A stretch of DNA of 5,698 nt, taken from positions 1-5,698 of the forward strand of contig JBFMAE010000327.1 of NCBI GenBank assembly GCA_040756085.1, written 5' to 3'. A model generated the notes under the pieces. The model had not been told where the DNA came from. It was given only the letters and a program-made list of their open reading frames with translations, and did not search any database. Numbering within the stretch: position 1 is the stretch's first letter; each line of letters begins with the position of its first letter. Source of the stretch: JBFMAE01 sp040756085 (lineage in GTDB: Bacteria > Desulfobacterota > BSN033 > UBA1163). The position numbers and the translations under genes were made by a program. Shown here one piece after another: positions 1 to 5,172 of the stretch.

Positions 1-23
1 AATAAAAACCTTTTTATCCTAAT

Positions 24-1100
24 TTAGGCTCGCATTCCACCAAAGAAACCCATGCTCCCAAAGAAAAGAGTGATGAAGATCACGGCGAGGATACCAAGTC
101 CAACTGCCACAATGGTTGGAAGAAAAACAGCTAAAACCGCTCTTCCTGTTGAGATACCGTGGCCTTCCCTTACTCCAAAGATGATGAGGATGAGTGCATA
201 AATGGCTCCGATGGGGATTCCTATAAAAGGGATGATTCCGAAAAGATATCCGCTGAAGGAATAGGAAAGGGCACGAAAGGTAGTCCTAAACCCATTCTTA
301 TTCCCTCCAACGATCATGAGGCAGAGGTGCAGGATACCACTTCCAATGAGAACATAGAGGGCTAACTGGAATGGAAGAGGGACGATCATCTGGAGAATGG
401 AAATATTGTACTGAAAGGGTAGTCTGTCCATTGGAATGATTTGAGCCATGAAAAGCCAAAGCCAAAGGATTGCCATGCCTTGACCAATGATCCCTGAAAT
501 TAATGCATAGATCAGAGGAGCCCAGTATCCCTCTCCTCCTGAAATCTTTTTAAAGAATTTAGTAGGAGAGAAGAGTGCCTCCTTCGTAGTTTCGATAAAA
601 ACCGAGACGAATCCCTCTCCACTTTCCCATGGGGGGGTAACTTTATCCTCTACTGAAATTTCTCGCACCTTGTCCTTGAAGGAACGGGCCATCTCCTGAT
701 ATTGCCTGAATTTAGAAATCACAATACCGCATTTGACGCATTCATCGGCTTCGGGTTGTTGAAATCCGCATTGGGGGCAGGTGATCATCTCTCCCATATA
801 AGGTTTTCTTTCGGGTTGAGGCGCAGGTTCAGGTACAGGTCTTTGGGAATCTTCAAGGCCTTCTGTTATCGGTTCTTCTTCCACTCTGACCCTTCCCCCA
901 ATTTCTTGAAAGGCTTTAACATATCTCTCCGTCTCTTCTTTCGAAAAGCTCTTTTTCACAACGATGGGAACCCTCTGGAGTAAGCTTTCAGCCTTTTCAG
1001 GGGAAAGATTGAACTTCTTTTGAAGGCCCCCGAGTAAACGAACCTCCTCTTCCGGTCCGGCTACGGTCAAACCTAAAAAGATCACTTTATAGAGACCCAC
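24..1100 (-). CDS. L7/L12-like domain, zinc ribbon and Yip1-like membrane protein
   Basis: Predicted 358-residue inner-membrane protein in three parts. Residues ~2-75 (YKVIFLGL, then AESLLQRVP, VVKKSFSKEE and a closing GGRVRVEEE) resemble the ribosomal L7/L12 C-terminal fold, in which a helix-rich block ends with a Val-rich strand. A Pro/Glu linker follows, then a zinc ribbon with Cys108, Cys111, Cys121 and Cys124 (CPQCGF...CVKCGI). After a charged stretch come about four or five membrane helices (~194-221, 235-263, 279-309, 322-349), preceded by FSPTKFFKKI, a typical Yip1-family entry sequence. The start chosen is GTG at 1100-1098, because AAGGAGG (1109-1115) lies 8 nt upstream; the ATG at 1127 would put this ribosome binding site inside the gene and has none of its own. 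Yip1 proteins are linked to membrane trafficking in eukaryotes; the bacterial role is unknown. Domain calls are by eye; the membrane part and zinc ribbon are firm, the L7/L12 similarity less so. Confidence 0.85.
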   Translation of the reverse strand: MGLYKVIFLGLTVAGPEEEVRLLGGLQKKFNLSPEKAESLLQRVPIVVKKSFSKEETERYVKAFQEIGGRVRVEEEPITEGLEDSQRPVPEPAPQPERKPYMGEMITCPQCGFQQPEADECVKCGIVISKFRQYQEMARSFKDKVREISVEDKVTPPWESGEGFVSVFIETTKEALFSPTKFFKKISGGEGYWAPLIYALISGIIGQGMAILWLWLFMAQIIPMDRLPFQYNISILQMIVPLPFQLALYVLIGSGILHLCLMIVGGNKNGFRTTFRALSYSFSGYLFGIIPFIGIPIGAIYALILIIFGVREGHGISTGRAVLAVFLPTIVAVGLGILAVIFITLFFGSMGFFGGMRA

Positions 1101-1108
1101 TTCCTCAA

Positions 1109-1118
1109 CCTCCTTTTT
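1109..1118 (-). promoter_or_regulatory. Ribosome binding site that sets the GTG start of the Yip1-like gene
   Basis: On the minus strand this reads AAAAAGGAGG, a near-perfect anti-Shine-Dalgarno match, 8 nt before the in-frame GTG at 1100-1098. It lies inside the longer reading frame that begins at ATG 1127, so it argues for the GTG start and a protein nine residues shorter. Confidence 0.75.
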
Positions 1119-1256
1119 CAAAATCATTTAGAGTTTATTGATAGTTACCACATTTGGCCTTAAACTACAAGAATTATTTAAGAGAGGTCTAAAAAATGAC
1201 TGTACGCACTCTGCTTTTCGTATCTGGGTAATCGTTCCTTAATTAATGTAATCAGT

Positions 1257-1280
1257 GATTTCTGGACTTTTCCAGAGATC
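1257..1280. repeat. Hairpin or operator-like inverted repeat upstream of the promoter
   Basis: TCTGGA (1261-1266) and TCCAGA (1271-1276) pair around a four-base CTTT loop. The stem extends outward through T1260.G1277 to GAT/ATC, ten pairs in all. No T run follows on either strand, so a terminator is unlikely. It ends 21 bp before the -35 box of the flavoprotein promoter, a position that would suit a regulator-binding site. Confidence 0.45.
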
Positions 1281-1301
1281 TTTAAAGGCCACCATCTTAA
1301 T

Positions 1302-1329
1302 TTGACTAAATCACTTTTTAATATATAAT
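1302..1329 (+). promoter_or_regulatory. Sigma70-type promoter for the flavoprotein gene
   Basis: TTGACT at 1302-1307 (five of six consensus bases) is followed 16 nt later by a perfect TATAAT at 1324-1329. Transcription would start near 1336, giving a leader of about 70 nt before the ATG at 1408. This is the best promoter match found in the window. Confidence 0.7.
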
Positions 1330-1407
1330 TCTCGGTGGTAATTGATCGTGGATGCTATGCACAGAGCCTTTGGCGTTTAATATCTTTTATTGAAAGGAGC
1401 GAGTTTC

Positions 1408-2385
1408 ATGTTCGAGACGCGATTGACCCAGCTTCTTGGTATCAAGTATCCAATCATCCAGGGTGGACTTCAGTGGCTTGCCACGGCCCATCTTGCCTCT
1501 GCGGTATCGGAGGCGGGTGGATTAGGAATTATCTCCAGCCTCTCCTTTCCGGATCAGGATAGTTTAAGAAAGGAGGTTCGCCGGACGAGGGAGATGACAA
1601 AAAAACCCTTTGGGGTGAACCTCTCCATGCTTCCAGAACTGACAAAAGGTGACCGGACCGAAGAAATTCTCCAGGTTCTCTTAGAAGAAAAAGTTCCTAT
1701 AGTGGAAACATCAGGAAGAAGTCCTGAACCCTTTATCCAGGCCTTGAAGAAGGAAGGGATAAAACTCATTCATAAAGTCCCTTCTGTTCGATTTGCCAAG
1801 AAAGCTGAATCCATCGGAGCAGATGCTGTAACCATTGTGGGTTTTGAATGTGGGGGTCACCCTGGAATGGATGATGTCACCTCAATGGTCCTCATCCCAA
1901 TGGCGGCCGGGTCTATCCATATTCCTATCATAGCCGGAGGCGGGATTGCTGATGCCAGAGGATTTTTAGCTGCTCTTGTCTTGGGTGCAGAGGGCGTGGT
2001 GATGGGCACACGATTTGTTGCCACTCACGAATGTCCTGCCCATCCCCGTATCAAAGAAGGGTTCGTCAGGGCTATGGAGACCGACACCATGGTGATTCAG
2101 CGTTCGATTCGAAATGCGGCCAGAGTGATTAAAAACAAGGCGGCTGAAAAGACACTTTTTATGGAAGAAAGAGGAGCCTCATTAGAAGAACTCCTAACTG
2201 TCATCAGTGGCCAGATGGGGCAGAAGGCTCTTCAGGAGGGAGATCTGGAGGGATCCGTGATCGCCTGCGGCCAATGTGTGGGGTTGATCCACGAAATCAA
2301 AAGCGTGCAGGAGGTGATTAATGAGATCATCCAGGGAGCCCAATCCATCCTTGAGAAACTGAATTCTTTAGTTCGGAGTAATTAG
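1408..2385 (+). CDS. Nitronate monooxygenase / FabK-type FMN-dependent oxidoreductase
   Basis: A 325-residue TIM-barrel flavoprotein of the 2-nitropropane dioxygenase family, which includes nitronate monooxygenases (nitronate oxidation with O2), FabK (NADH-dependent enoyl-ACP reductase II) and related NADH:quinone reductases. Visible landmarks are the N-terminal PIIQGG strand (15-20), the ECGGHPG motif (147-153) with the probable active-site His151, the phosphate-binding AGGGIADA (176-183), the second phosphate motif MGTRF (199-203) and GQCVGLI near the C-terminus (288-294). Length is normal for the family and no domain is missing. The start is ATG 1408, with AAAGGAG (1393-1399) 8 nt upstream; an in-frame TTG at 1390 overlaps this site and is less likely. 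The enzyme should be cytoplasmic. Sequence motifs alone do not separate nitronate monooxygenase from FabK or a quinone reductase. In an anaerobe, an O2-consuming role is doubtful, so a reductase is plausible. Confidence 0.92.
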   Translation: MFETRLTQLLGIKYPIIQGGLQWLATAHLASAVSEAGGLGIISSLSFPDQDSLRKEVRRTREMTKKPFGVNLSMLPELTKGDRTEEILQVLLEEKVPIVETSGRSPEPFIQALKKEGIKLIHKVPSVRFAKKAESIGADAVTIVGFECGGHPGMDDVTSMVLIPMAAGSIHIPIIAGGGIADARGFLAALVLGAEGVVMGTRFVATHECPAHPRIKEGFVRAMETDTMVIQRSIRNAARVIKNKAAEKTLFMEERGASLEELLTVISGQMGQKALQEGDLEGSVIACGQCVGLIHEIKSVQEVINEIIQGAQSILEKLNSLVRSN

Positions 2386-2389
2386 TTCG

Positions 2390-2422
2390 CCTGCCTGCAC
2401 GAAGCGTTTCGGCGATGGCAGG
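2390..2422. repeat. GC-rich palindromic unit after the flavoprotein gene
   Basis: CCTGCC (2390-2395) pairs with GGCAGG (2417-2422), and inside it CGAA (2400-2403) pairs with TTCG (2408-2411) around a GCGT loop. The sequence is GC-rich compared with its surroundings and resembles the short palindromic units scattered between genes in many bacteria. Only one copy is in view, so dispersal cannot be shown. It could slow or end transcription but has no T run. Confidence 0.4.
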
Positions 2423-2471
2423 GAGTTCGGAGTATTTAGATTTAATACTACAAACTCCCAAGTCCGAACTC
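2423..2471. repeat. Nested inverted repeat between the flavoprotein and cupin genes
   Basis: GAGTTCGGA (2423-2431) is perfectly complementary to TCCGAACTC (2463-2471). Inside it GTATT (2432-2436) pairs with AATAC (2444-2448). A competing pairing exists: GGGAGTT (2421-2427) with AACTCCC (2453-2459). The left arm also repeats directly, since AGTTCGGAGTA occurs at 2370-2380, at the end of the flavoprotein gene, and again at 2424-2434. Confidence 0.5.
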
Positions 2472-2499
2472 ATAACTTCATTTAAAAAGGAACCCAACT

Positions 2500-2855
2500 A
2501 TGATCGTCCGTAATTTAGAAAATGTTGAAGTGAAAGCCACCCGTTACCGTGCCCATGGCGGGGGGTGGCTCACATGATTCTGGACACCCATCATCTGCAG
2601 ACCCTGATGTTTCTCGCCCATGCCTCGCTGGGTCCTGGAAAAAAGCTCATCGGTCATGTGGATCCCATGGAGGAGATCTACATCATCCAGAGCGGCCGTG
2701 GCCACATGAAGGTGGGTGAAGAGCTCCATGAGGTTCTGCCCGGCGATTCGATCCATATCCCCATCGGACATTTCCATGAGCTGACAAATATGGGAGATGA
2801 GGATCTCTCCCTGCTGTTGGTGGCCGGGCTTATTCCAACAACAGATACAGACTAA
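2500..2855 (+). CDS. Small cupin-domain protein, reading frame interrupted at a G run
   Basis: Single-domain cupin beta-barrel of about 118 residues if the frame break is bridged. ATG 2500 has a good ribosome binding site (AAAAAGGA, 2484-2491) and begins MIVRNLENVEV, reaching AHGGG at codon 22; its frame then stops at TGA 2575-2577. The remaining 96 codons lie one frame back, from GTG 2565 to 2855, and hold both cupin motifs. Motif 1 is GKKLIGHVDPMEE...G, with Asp where a second His is usual; motif 2 is GDSIHIPIGHFHELTN, a perfect match. Counting from the GTG, likely metal ligands are H31, E37 and H71. The frames would join with one more G in the six-G run (2560-2565) or by a -1 slip there. 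GTG 2565 alone has no good ribosome binding site. Cupins of this kind often bind a metal and act as small isomerases, dioxygenases or sensors; no substrate can be named. Confidence 0.75.
2560..2565 (+). other. Six-G run at the cupin frame break
   Basis: Homopolymer of six Gs where the upstream cupin frame (from ATG 2500) and the downstream frame (from GTG 2565) meet. A -1 shift after the GGG codon at 2563-2565 would continue the protein as ...HGGGVAHMIL. An indel, a slippage or phase-variation site, or a sequencing error would look the same. Confidence 0.55.
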
Positions 2856-2856
2856 T

Positions 2857-2924
2857 TCTCCTTTTTGCCTCAAAGAACAGAATGAGAACGTCCGGCCTAT
2901 CTCCTTTTTCCCTCAAGAAGAGAA
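2857..2924. repeat. Imperfect 25-bp direct repeat at the convergent gene ends
   Basis: TCTCCTTTTTGCCTCAAAG... at 2857-2882 and TCTCCTTTTTCCCTCAAG... at 2900-2924 match at 23 of 26 aligned positions, with one gap. The second copy covers the last codons and stop of the minus-strand cysteine-cluster gene; the first lies just after the cupin stop. No convincing terminator hairpin is seen between the convergent genes. Confidence 0.45.
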
Positions 2925-3622
2925 ATCTCTTTTCTCAAAGCCTCCAGTTCTTCGAGAAACCCCCATTTCTTCATCAGCCAGGCTATTCGCTGCTCGTCAT
3001 CCATTTTTTTGAATAGACTGATTTCAGGATCTTTGAGTGTCTGGAGGATCTGAAGGATTCCATCTCTATCAGAAGAAAAGAGGCGGGCGACTTCGTGGGC
3101 AATCAGCCCCATATTTGCTTTTCGATTATTTGGGAAAGATCGTTGTATCAAAACGATGCGGAGGGAAAACTCGCCCTCCCCCAAAACCTTCCGTTGATGG
3201 ACTCCGGTTTGACCGGCAGGATGTTCCACCTTGACTTCTTCCCCCCGAATCAAATTTAGAGTGGAGGATGAGATGGGAATGTTCAGTGTCAGGGACAGGA
3301 TGTCTTTGGGTATTTCGTAAAATAAGAGAAAGTTCCGGAAAAGAACCGATCCAAGGGGGGAGCTGTAAATTCTATTTAAAAACTCTAAAAGGCAGGACCC
3401 GATTTCATTTGAAATGATCTGAGAGATATCTATAATCTGAGCGATCATATTTTGTTTTTTCAGCTCATCCCCCTCCCTCTTCTCTTCGATGGCCTGTTTC
3501 GCATAACGCAAACAGTCCCGGACCTCCTCACAGCCCCGGCACTCGGGCTTTGCATTGGTCACCGTAAGTCCGTTTTCGAGTATAATCTCCTGAATCGAAC
3601 CAAAACAGTCTTTTCTCTCCAC
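2897..3622 (-). CDS. Uncharacterised protein with an N-terminal cysteine cluster
   Basis: A 241-residue, probably cytoplasmic protein that I do not recognise. The first 40 residues carry four cysteines, Cys6, Cys28, Cys31 and Cys37 (PECRGCEEVRDC), spaced like a zinc or iron-sulfur site. Then come a charged helix (~42-57), a hydrophobic helical stretch (58-105) too interrupted by charges to be a clear membrane anchor, a beta-rich part (~108-162) and a helical, Leu/Glu/Lys-rich C-terminus (~172-241) that could form a coiled coil near 222-238. The start is GTG 3622-3620, with AGGGGAG about 7 nt upstream. The frame stays open and coding-like for 60 nt further upstream, back to a stop at 3683-3685, but lacks ATG, GTG or TTG there. 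It is last in a same-strand group, 50 nt after the membrane protein, so it is probably co-transcribed. Function unknown. Confidence 0.75.
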   Translation of the reverse strand: MERKDCFGSIQEIILENGLTVTNAKPECRGCEEVRDCLRYAKQAIEEKREGDELKKQNMIAQIIDISQIISNEIGSCLLEFLNRIYSSPLGSVLFRNFLLFYEIPKDILSLTLNIPISSSTLNLIRGEEVKVEHPAGQTGVHQRKVLGEGEFSLRIVLIQRSFPNNRKANMGLIAHEVARLFSSDRDGILQILQTLKDPEISLFKKMDDEQRIAWLMKKWGFLEELEALRKEISLLEGKRR

Positions 3623-3672
3623 CCGATTTCTCCCCTGTTCAATTAGGTATTCTTTCAGTCGGTCATCCCCGA

Positions 3673-3972
3673 TTAATCCTTCTTATATCTCCAGAGCCAG
3701 AGAAGGCCAATGACGATCAGAAGGACCGGCAGAAAGTAGGTTTTTACAACGATTGGAATATTAATATGGATGGAGTAATATCTCGTCCCCAGGATAAGAA
3801 TCCCGATGATCGTCGTGATCCAGGCAAACAGACTTTTTCTGTCTCGAAAAAGGGCTCCTATTCCAAGAGCAACGACCATCCAAGGCCATCCCTCCCTCAA
3901 CCCATATCCCGTGCCCATTCGGTCCAAAAGAATCAACACTCCCATCACGATCAGCGCCAGCGCCAAACCCAT
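3673..3972 (-). CDS. Small four-helix membrane protein, LiaF/DUF5668-like
   Basis: A 99-residue, very hydrophobic protein with about four membrane helices (1-16, 29-43, 50-65, 78-94) separated by short charged loops, and a basic tail (RYKKD). The pattern LIxMGVLILLDRMG..., then WPWMVVALGIGALF followed by RDRK, matches the paired-helix repeat of the LiaI/LiaF-type transmembrane family (DUF5668), found in small membrane proteins of envelope-stress systems and in many uncharacterised proteins. Two such repeats seem present, one per half. The start is ATG 3972, with AAAGGAG 6 nt upstream. Only 14 nt separate it from the phosphoesterase stop, so translation and transcription are probably coupled. 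Without a LiaF cytoplasmic domain or a two-component system nearby, a LiaFSR role is not supported; it may anchor or assist a neighbour. Confidence 0.8.
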   Translation of the reverse strand: MGLALALIVMGVLILLDRMGTGYGLREGWPWMVVALGIGALFRDRKSLFAWITTIIGILILGTRYYSIHINIPIVVKTYFLPVLLIVIGLLWLWRYKKD

Positions 3973-3986
3973 CTTTCACTCCTTTC

Positions 3987-4877
3987 TCACCATTCGATTG
4001 AAAACCTATCCTGAACCTCTCCCTCCAGATCGACTACCTCCCCTTCCATCCTTTCCCCTTTGACCGAGATCCACACGTAATGAAAATATCCTCCTCTCTC
4101 TTTGAGGGTATAGATGGGTGCGCCTCCTCCGCCGGTGATGACATAGACGATATGATCTTTCTCTCTCCGGTCATATCGGTGATCATCTGCGGCGAAGACT
4201 GCCTTCACCTTTGCTTTTACGAAGAGCCGATGGAGATCGTCCCGATCGAAAGGGTATTTATCCATTCCCTTTCCCATTTTAAAACTACCTATCGGAAGAA
4301 AGAAGGGGCGATGGATAAACAACAGTTTAAACCTTTCTTGGGAAGAGGACAGGACATCGTCTAACCATACCCTCTGTTCATCAATAATCCTCCCTTTCCC
4401 CTTTTCCGAATCCAGGATTACAAAAAGTCCGCCCCCTGCCCGAAAAGTGTAGTAGGTTTTTCGTTCCGGAAGAACAAACTGCTTTCGATACATCTCCTCA
4501 CCCAGGCGGGTGGTCCCGACATCGTGATTTCCCACTATCGGGAAGAAGGGACGATCGATCGGCCTGGAGATCTCAAAAAATGCTTGCCACTCTTTTCCAT
4601 GAGGTTTGGTGATCATATCTCCCAGATGGATGATAAAATCGGTCTTTCGTTCAAGAATTCTCGAAATCAATTGGGTGTAAACCTTCTCGCCATCCCGACT
4701 ATCTCCGATGAGGGCAAACTGAAAAGGAGGATCGATCGATTTGACCTTTTCAATGTTTTGGCTGACATCTTTGATCGATCCTGCATGGGAGGCAAAAGTG
4801 ATAAGAAGGATGCCAAGGGAAAGGAGCAAGCCTTTCCCCCAATTTTCCTTCTTGAAATAATTTCTAAAATTTTTCAT
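3987..4877 (-). CDS. Exported calcineurin-like metallophosphoesterase
   Basis: A 296-residue enzyme of the calcineurin-like, two-metal phosphoesterase superfamily, probably acting in the periplasm on phosphate esters; substrate unknown. Residues 1-33 look like a signal peptide: basic start, hydrophobic LLLSLGILLITFA, and a likely cut after SHA. Core motifs follow in order: GDSR (58-61, Asp59, with Arg where the DxH form has His), GD (86-87), GNHD (116-119), FIHRP (His189) and AADDHRYDR (229-237), the place of the usual GHxH, where the first His is Asp231 and the second is kept as His233. GGGGAPIY (249-256) is a common C-terminal signature of secreted members. The start is ATG 4877, with only a weak AGAAG upstream. 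It leads the minus-strand group with the membrane and cysteine-cluster genes. Altered ligand positions may mean changed metal use or reduced activity; fold assignment is firm. Confidence 0.92.
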   Translation of the reverse strand: MKNFRNYFKKENWGKGLLLSLGILLITFASHAGSIKDVSQNIEKVKSIDPPFQFALIGDSRDGEKVYTQLISRILERKTDFIIHLGDMITKPHGKEWQAFFEISRPIDRPFFPIVGNHDVGTTRLGEEMYRKQFVLPERKTYYTFRAGGGLFVILDSEKGKGRIIDEQRVWLDDVLSSSQERFKLLFIHRPFFLPIGSFKMGKGMDKYPFDRDDLHRLFVKAKVKAVFAADDHRYDRREKDHIVYVITGGGGAPIYTLKERGGYFHYVWISVKGERMEGEVVDLEGEVQDRFSIEW

Positions 4878-4934
4878 AATGGCTTCTGGTTAAAAACTCA
4901 TATTCTCAATATACTATTTTAAGGGAAAATACAA

Positions 4935-5039
4935 TTCACCCTGTTGTCGAACGGAACTCCTGGTGCTCAAATGCTATTACTCTTTGGTATCAATTAAGAG
5001 AATACATCCGTCAATTGGATTTAAATACAACAGGCTGAA
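4935..5039. repeat. Inverted-repeat-bounded unit 1
   Basis: Ends are TTCACCCTGTTGT (4935-4947) and ACAACAGGCTGAA (5027-5039), complementary at 12 of 13 positions. Nested inside are ACGGA/TCCGT (4951-4955 with 5007-5011) and TATTACTCTT/AAGAGAATA (4975-4984 with 4996-5004, one bulged A). The whole unit can fold into one long interrupted hairpin. The left 22 bases resemble those of unit 2, with most differences being C/T or G/A transitions. Confidence 0.6.
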
Positions 5040-5138
5040 CCCTGTTGTTGAATGATACTTTTTTCTATAATTATACTGCTTTTGGTTGTTGATAGAAAAG
5101 GGTGTTTATTCAATATGGACCTAATTCATACAACAGGG
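5040..5138. repeat. Inverted-repeat-bounded unit 2
   Basis: Begins CCCTGTTGTTGAAT (5040-5053) and ends ATTCATACAACAGGG (5124-5138), complementary apart from two extra bases. A nested perfect pair TTTTCTAT/ATAGAAAA (5061-5068 with 5092-5099) extends outward in RNA through G.U pairs. The unit is 99 bp, close to the 96 bp between the matching ends of unit 1 (4939-5034), and follows it directly in the same layout. Confidence 0.6.
5046..5115 (+). ncRNA. Possible structured RNA: long hairpin within unit 2
   Basis: As plus-strand RNA, 5046-5068 can pair with 5092-5115 in a 23-pair helix with a single bulged U at 5107 and a 23-nt loop (5069-5091). Five pairs are G.U wobbles, which would be A.C mismatches in minus-strand RNA, so the fold favours plus-strand transcription. 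It could be part of the leader of the small peptide gene, a small RNA, or a by-product of an inserted hairpin element. No known RNA family was recognised. Confidence 0.35.
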
Positions 5139-5172
5139 TTTATCTCCAGCCTTTAAGAAAAAAGGAGGACCT

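Larger units (their letters stand above)
1101..1407. other. Divergent intergenic region between the Yip1-like and flavoprotein genes
   Basis: About 300 bases separating two divergently transcribed genes. On the plus strand it holds a strong sigma70-type promoter (1302-1329), a hairpin just upstream of it (1257-1280) and the ribosome binding site AAAGGAG at 1393-1399. The minus strand carries the ribosome binding site at 1109-1118; no convincing minus-strand promoter was seen, only a weak TTGTAG (1165-1170) with TAACTA 17 nt away. No RNA gene or larger protein-coding frame is supported. Confidence 0.6.
4878..5172. other. Repeat-rich intergenic region
   Basis: 295 bp between the minus-strand phosphoesterase group and the plus-strand small membrane peptide. 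It contains two tandem inverted-repeat-bounded units (4935-5039 and 5040-5138) and the ribosome binding site AAAGGAGG at 5161-5168. A weak minus-strand promoter, TTGTAT (4929-4934) with TATATT (4908-4913) at 15 nt, could serve the phosphoesterase. A plus-strand candidate, TTGAAT (5048-5053) with TATACT (5072-5077) at 18 nt, lies inside the second unit. No protein-coding frame is supported. Confidence 0.55.

Noticed and set aside
1..23. A/T runs flanking CC just past the Yip1-like stop, resembling a terminator.
   Set aside because: The stem would be only A-T pairs with almost no GC, and the window ends there, so it cannot be judged.
1196..1231. Eleven-codon frame (MTVRTLLFVSG) with AGAGAGG upstream, a possible leader peptide.
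   Set aside because: It lies upstream of the good promoter at 1302-1329, so it would not be on that transcript, and nothing else supports translation.
2544..2873. Long minus-strand frame opposite the cupin gene.
   Set aside because: The plus strand has both cupin motifs; the opposite frame shows no domain pattern and no ribosome binding site.
2856..2896. Terminator between the convergent cupin and cysteine-cluster genes.
   Set aside because: T runs are present, but no stable GC-rich stem precedes them on either strand.
4524..4922. Plus-strand frame of 132 codons opposite the phosphoesterase.
   Set aside because: It is antisense to clear catalytic motifs and has no recognisable protein features.
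4935..5138. Four spaced copies of CCTGTTGT, considered as a CRISPR array.
   Set aside because: Copies are too short, alternate in orientation and have uneven spacing (about 90, 6 and 80 bp); no cas genes are present.
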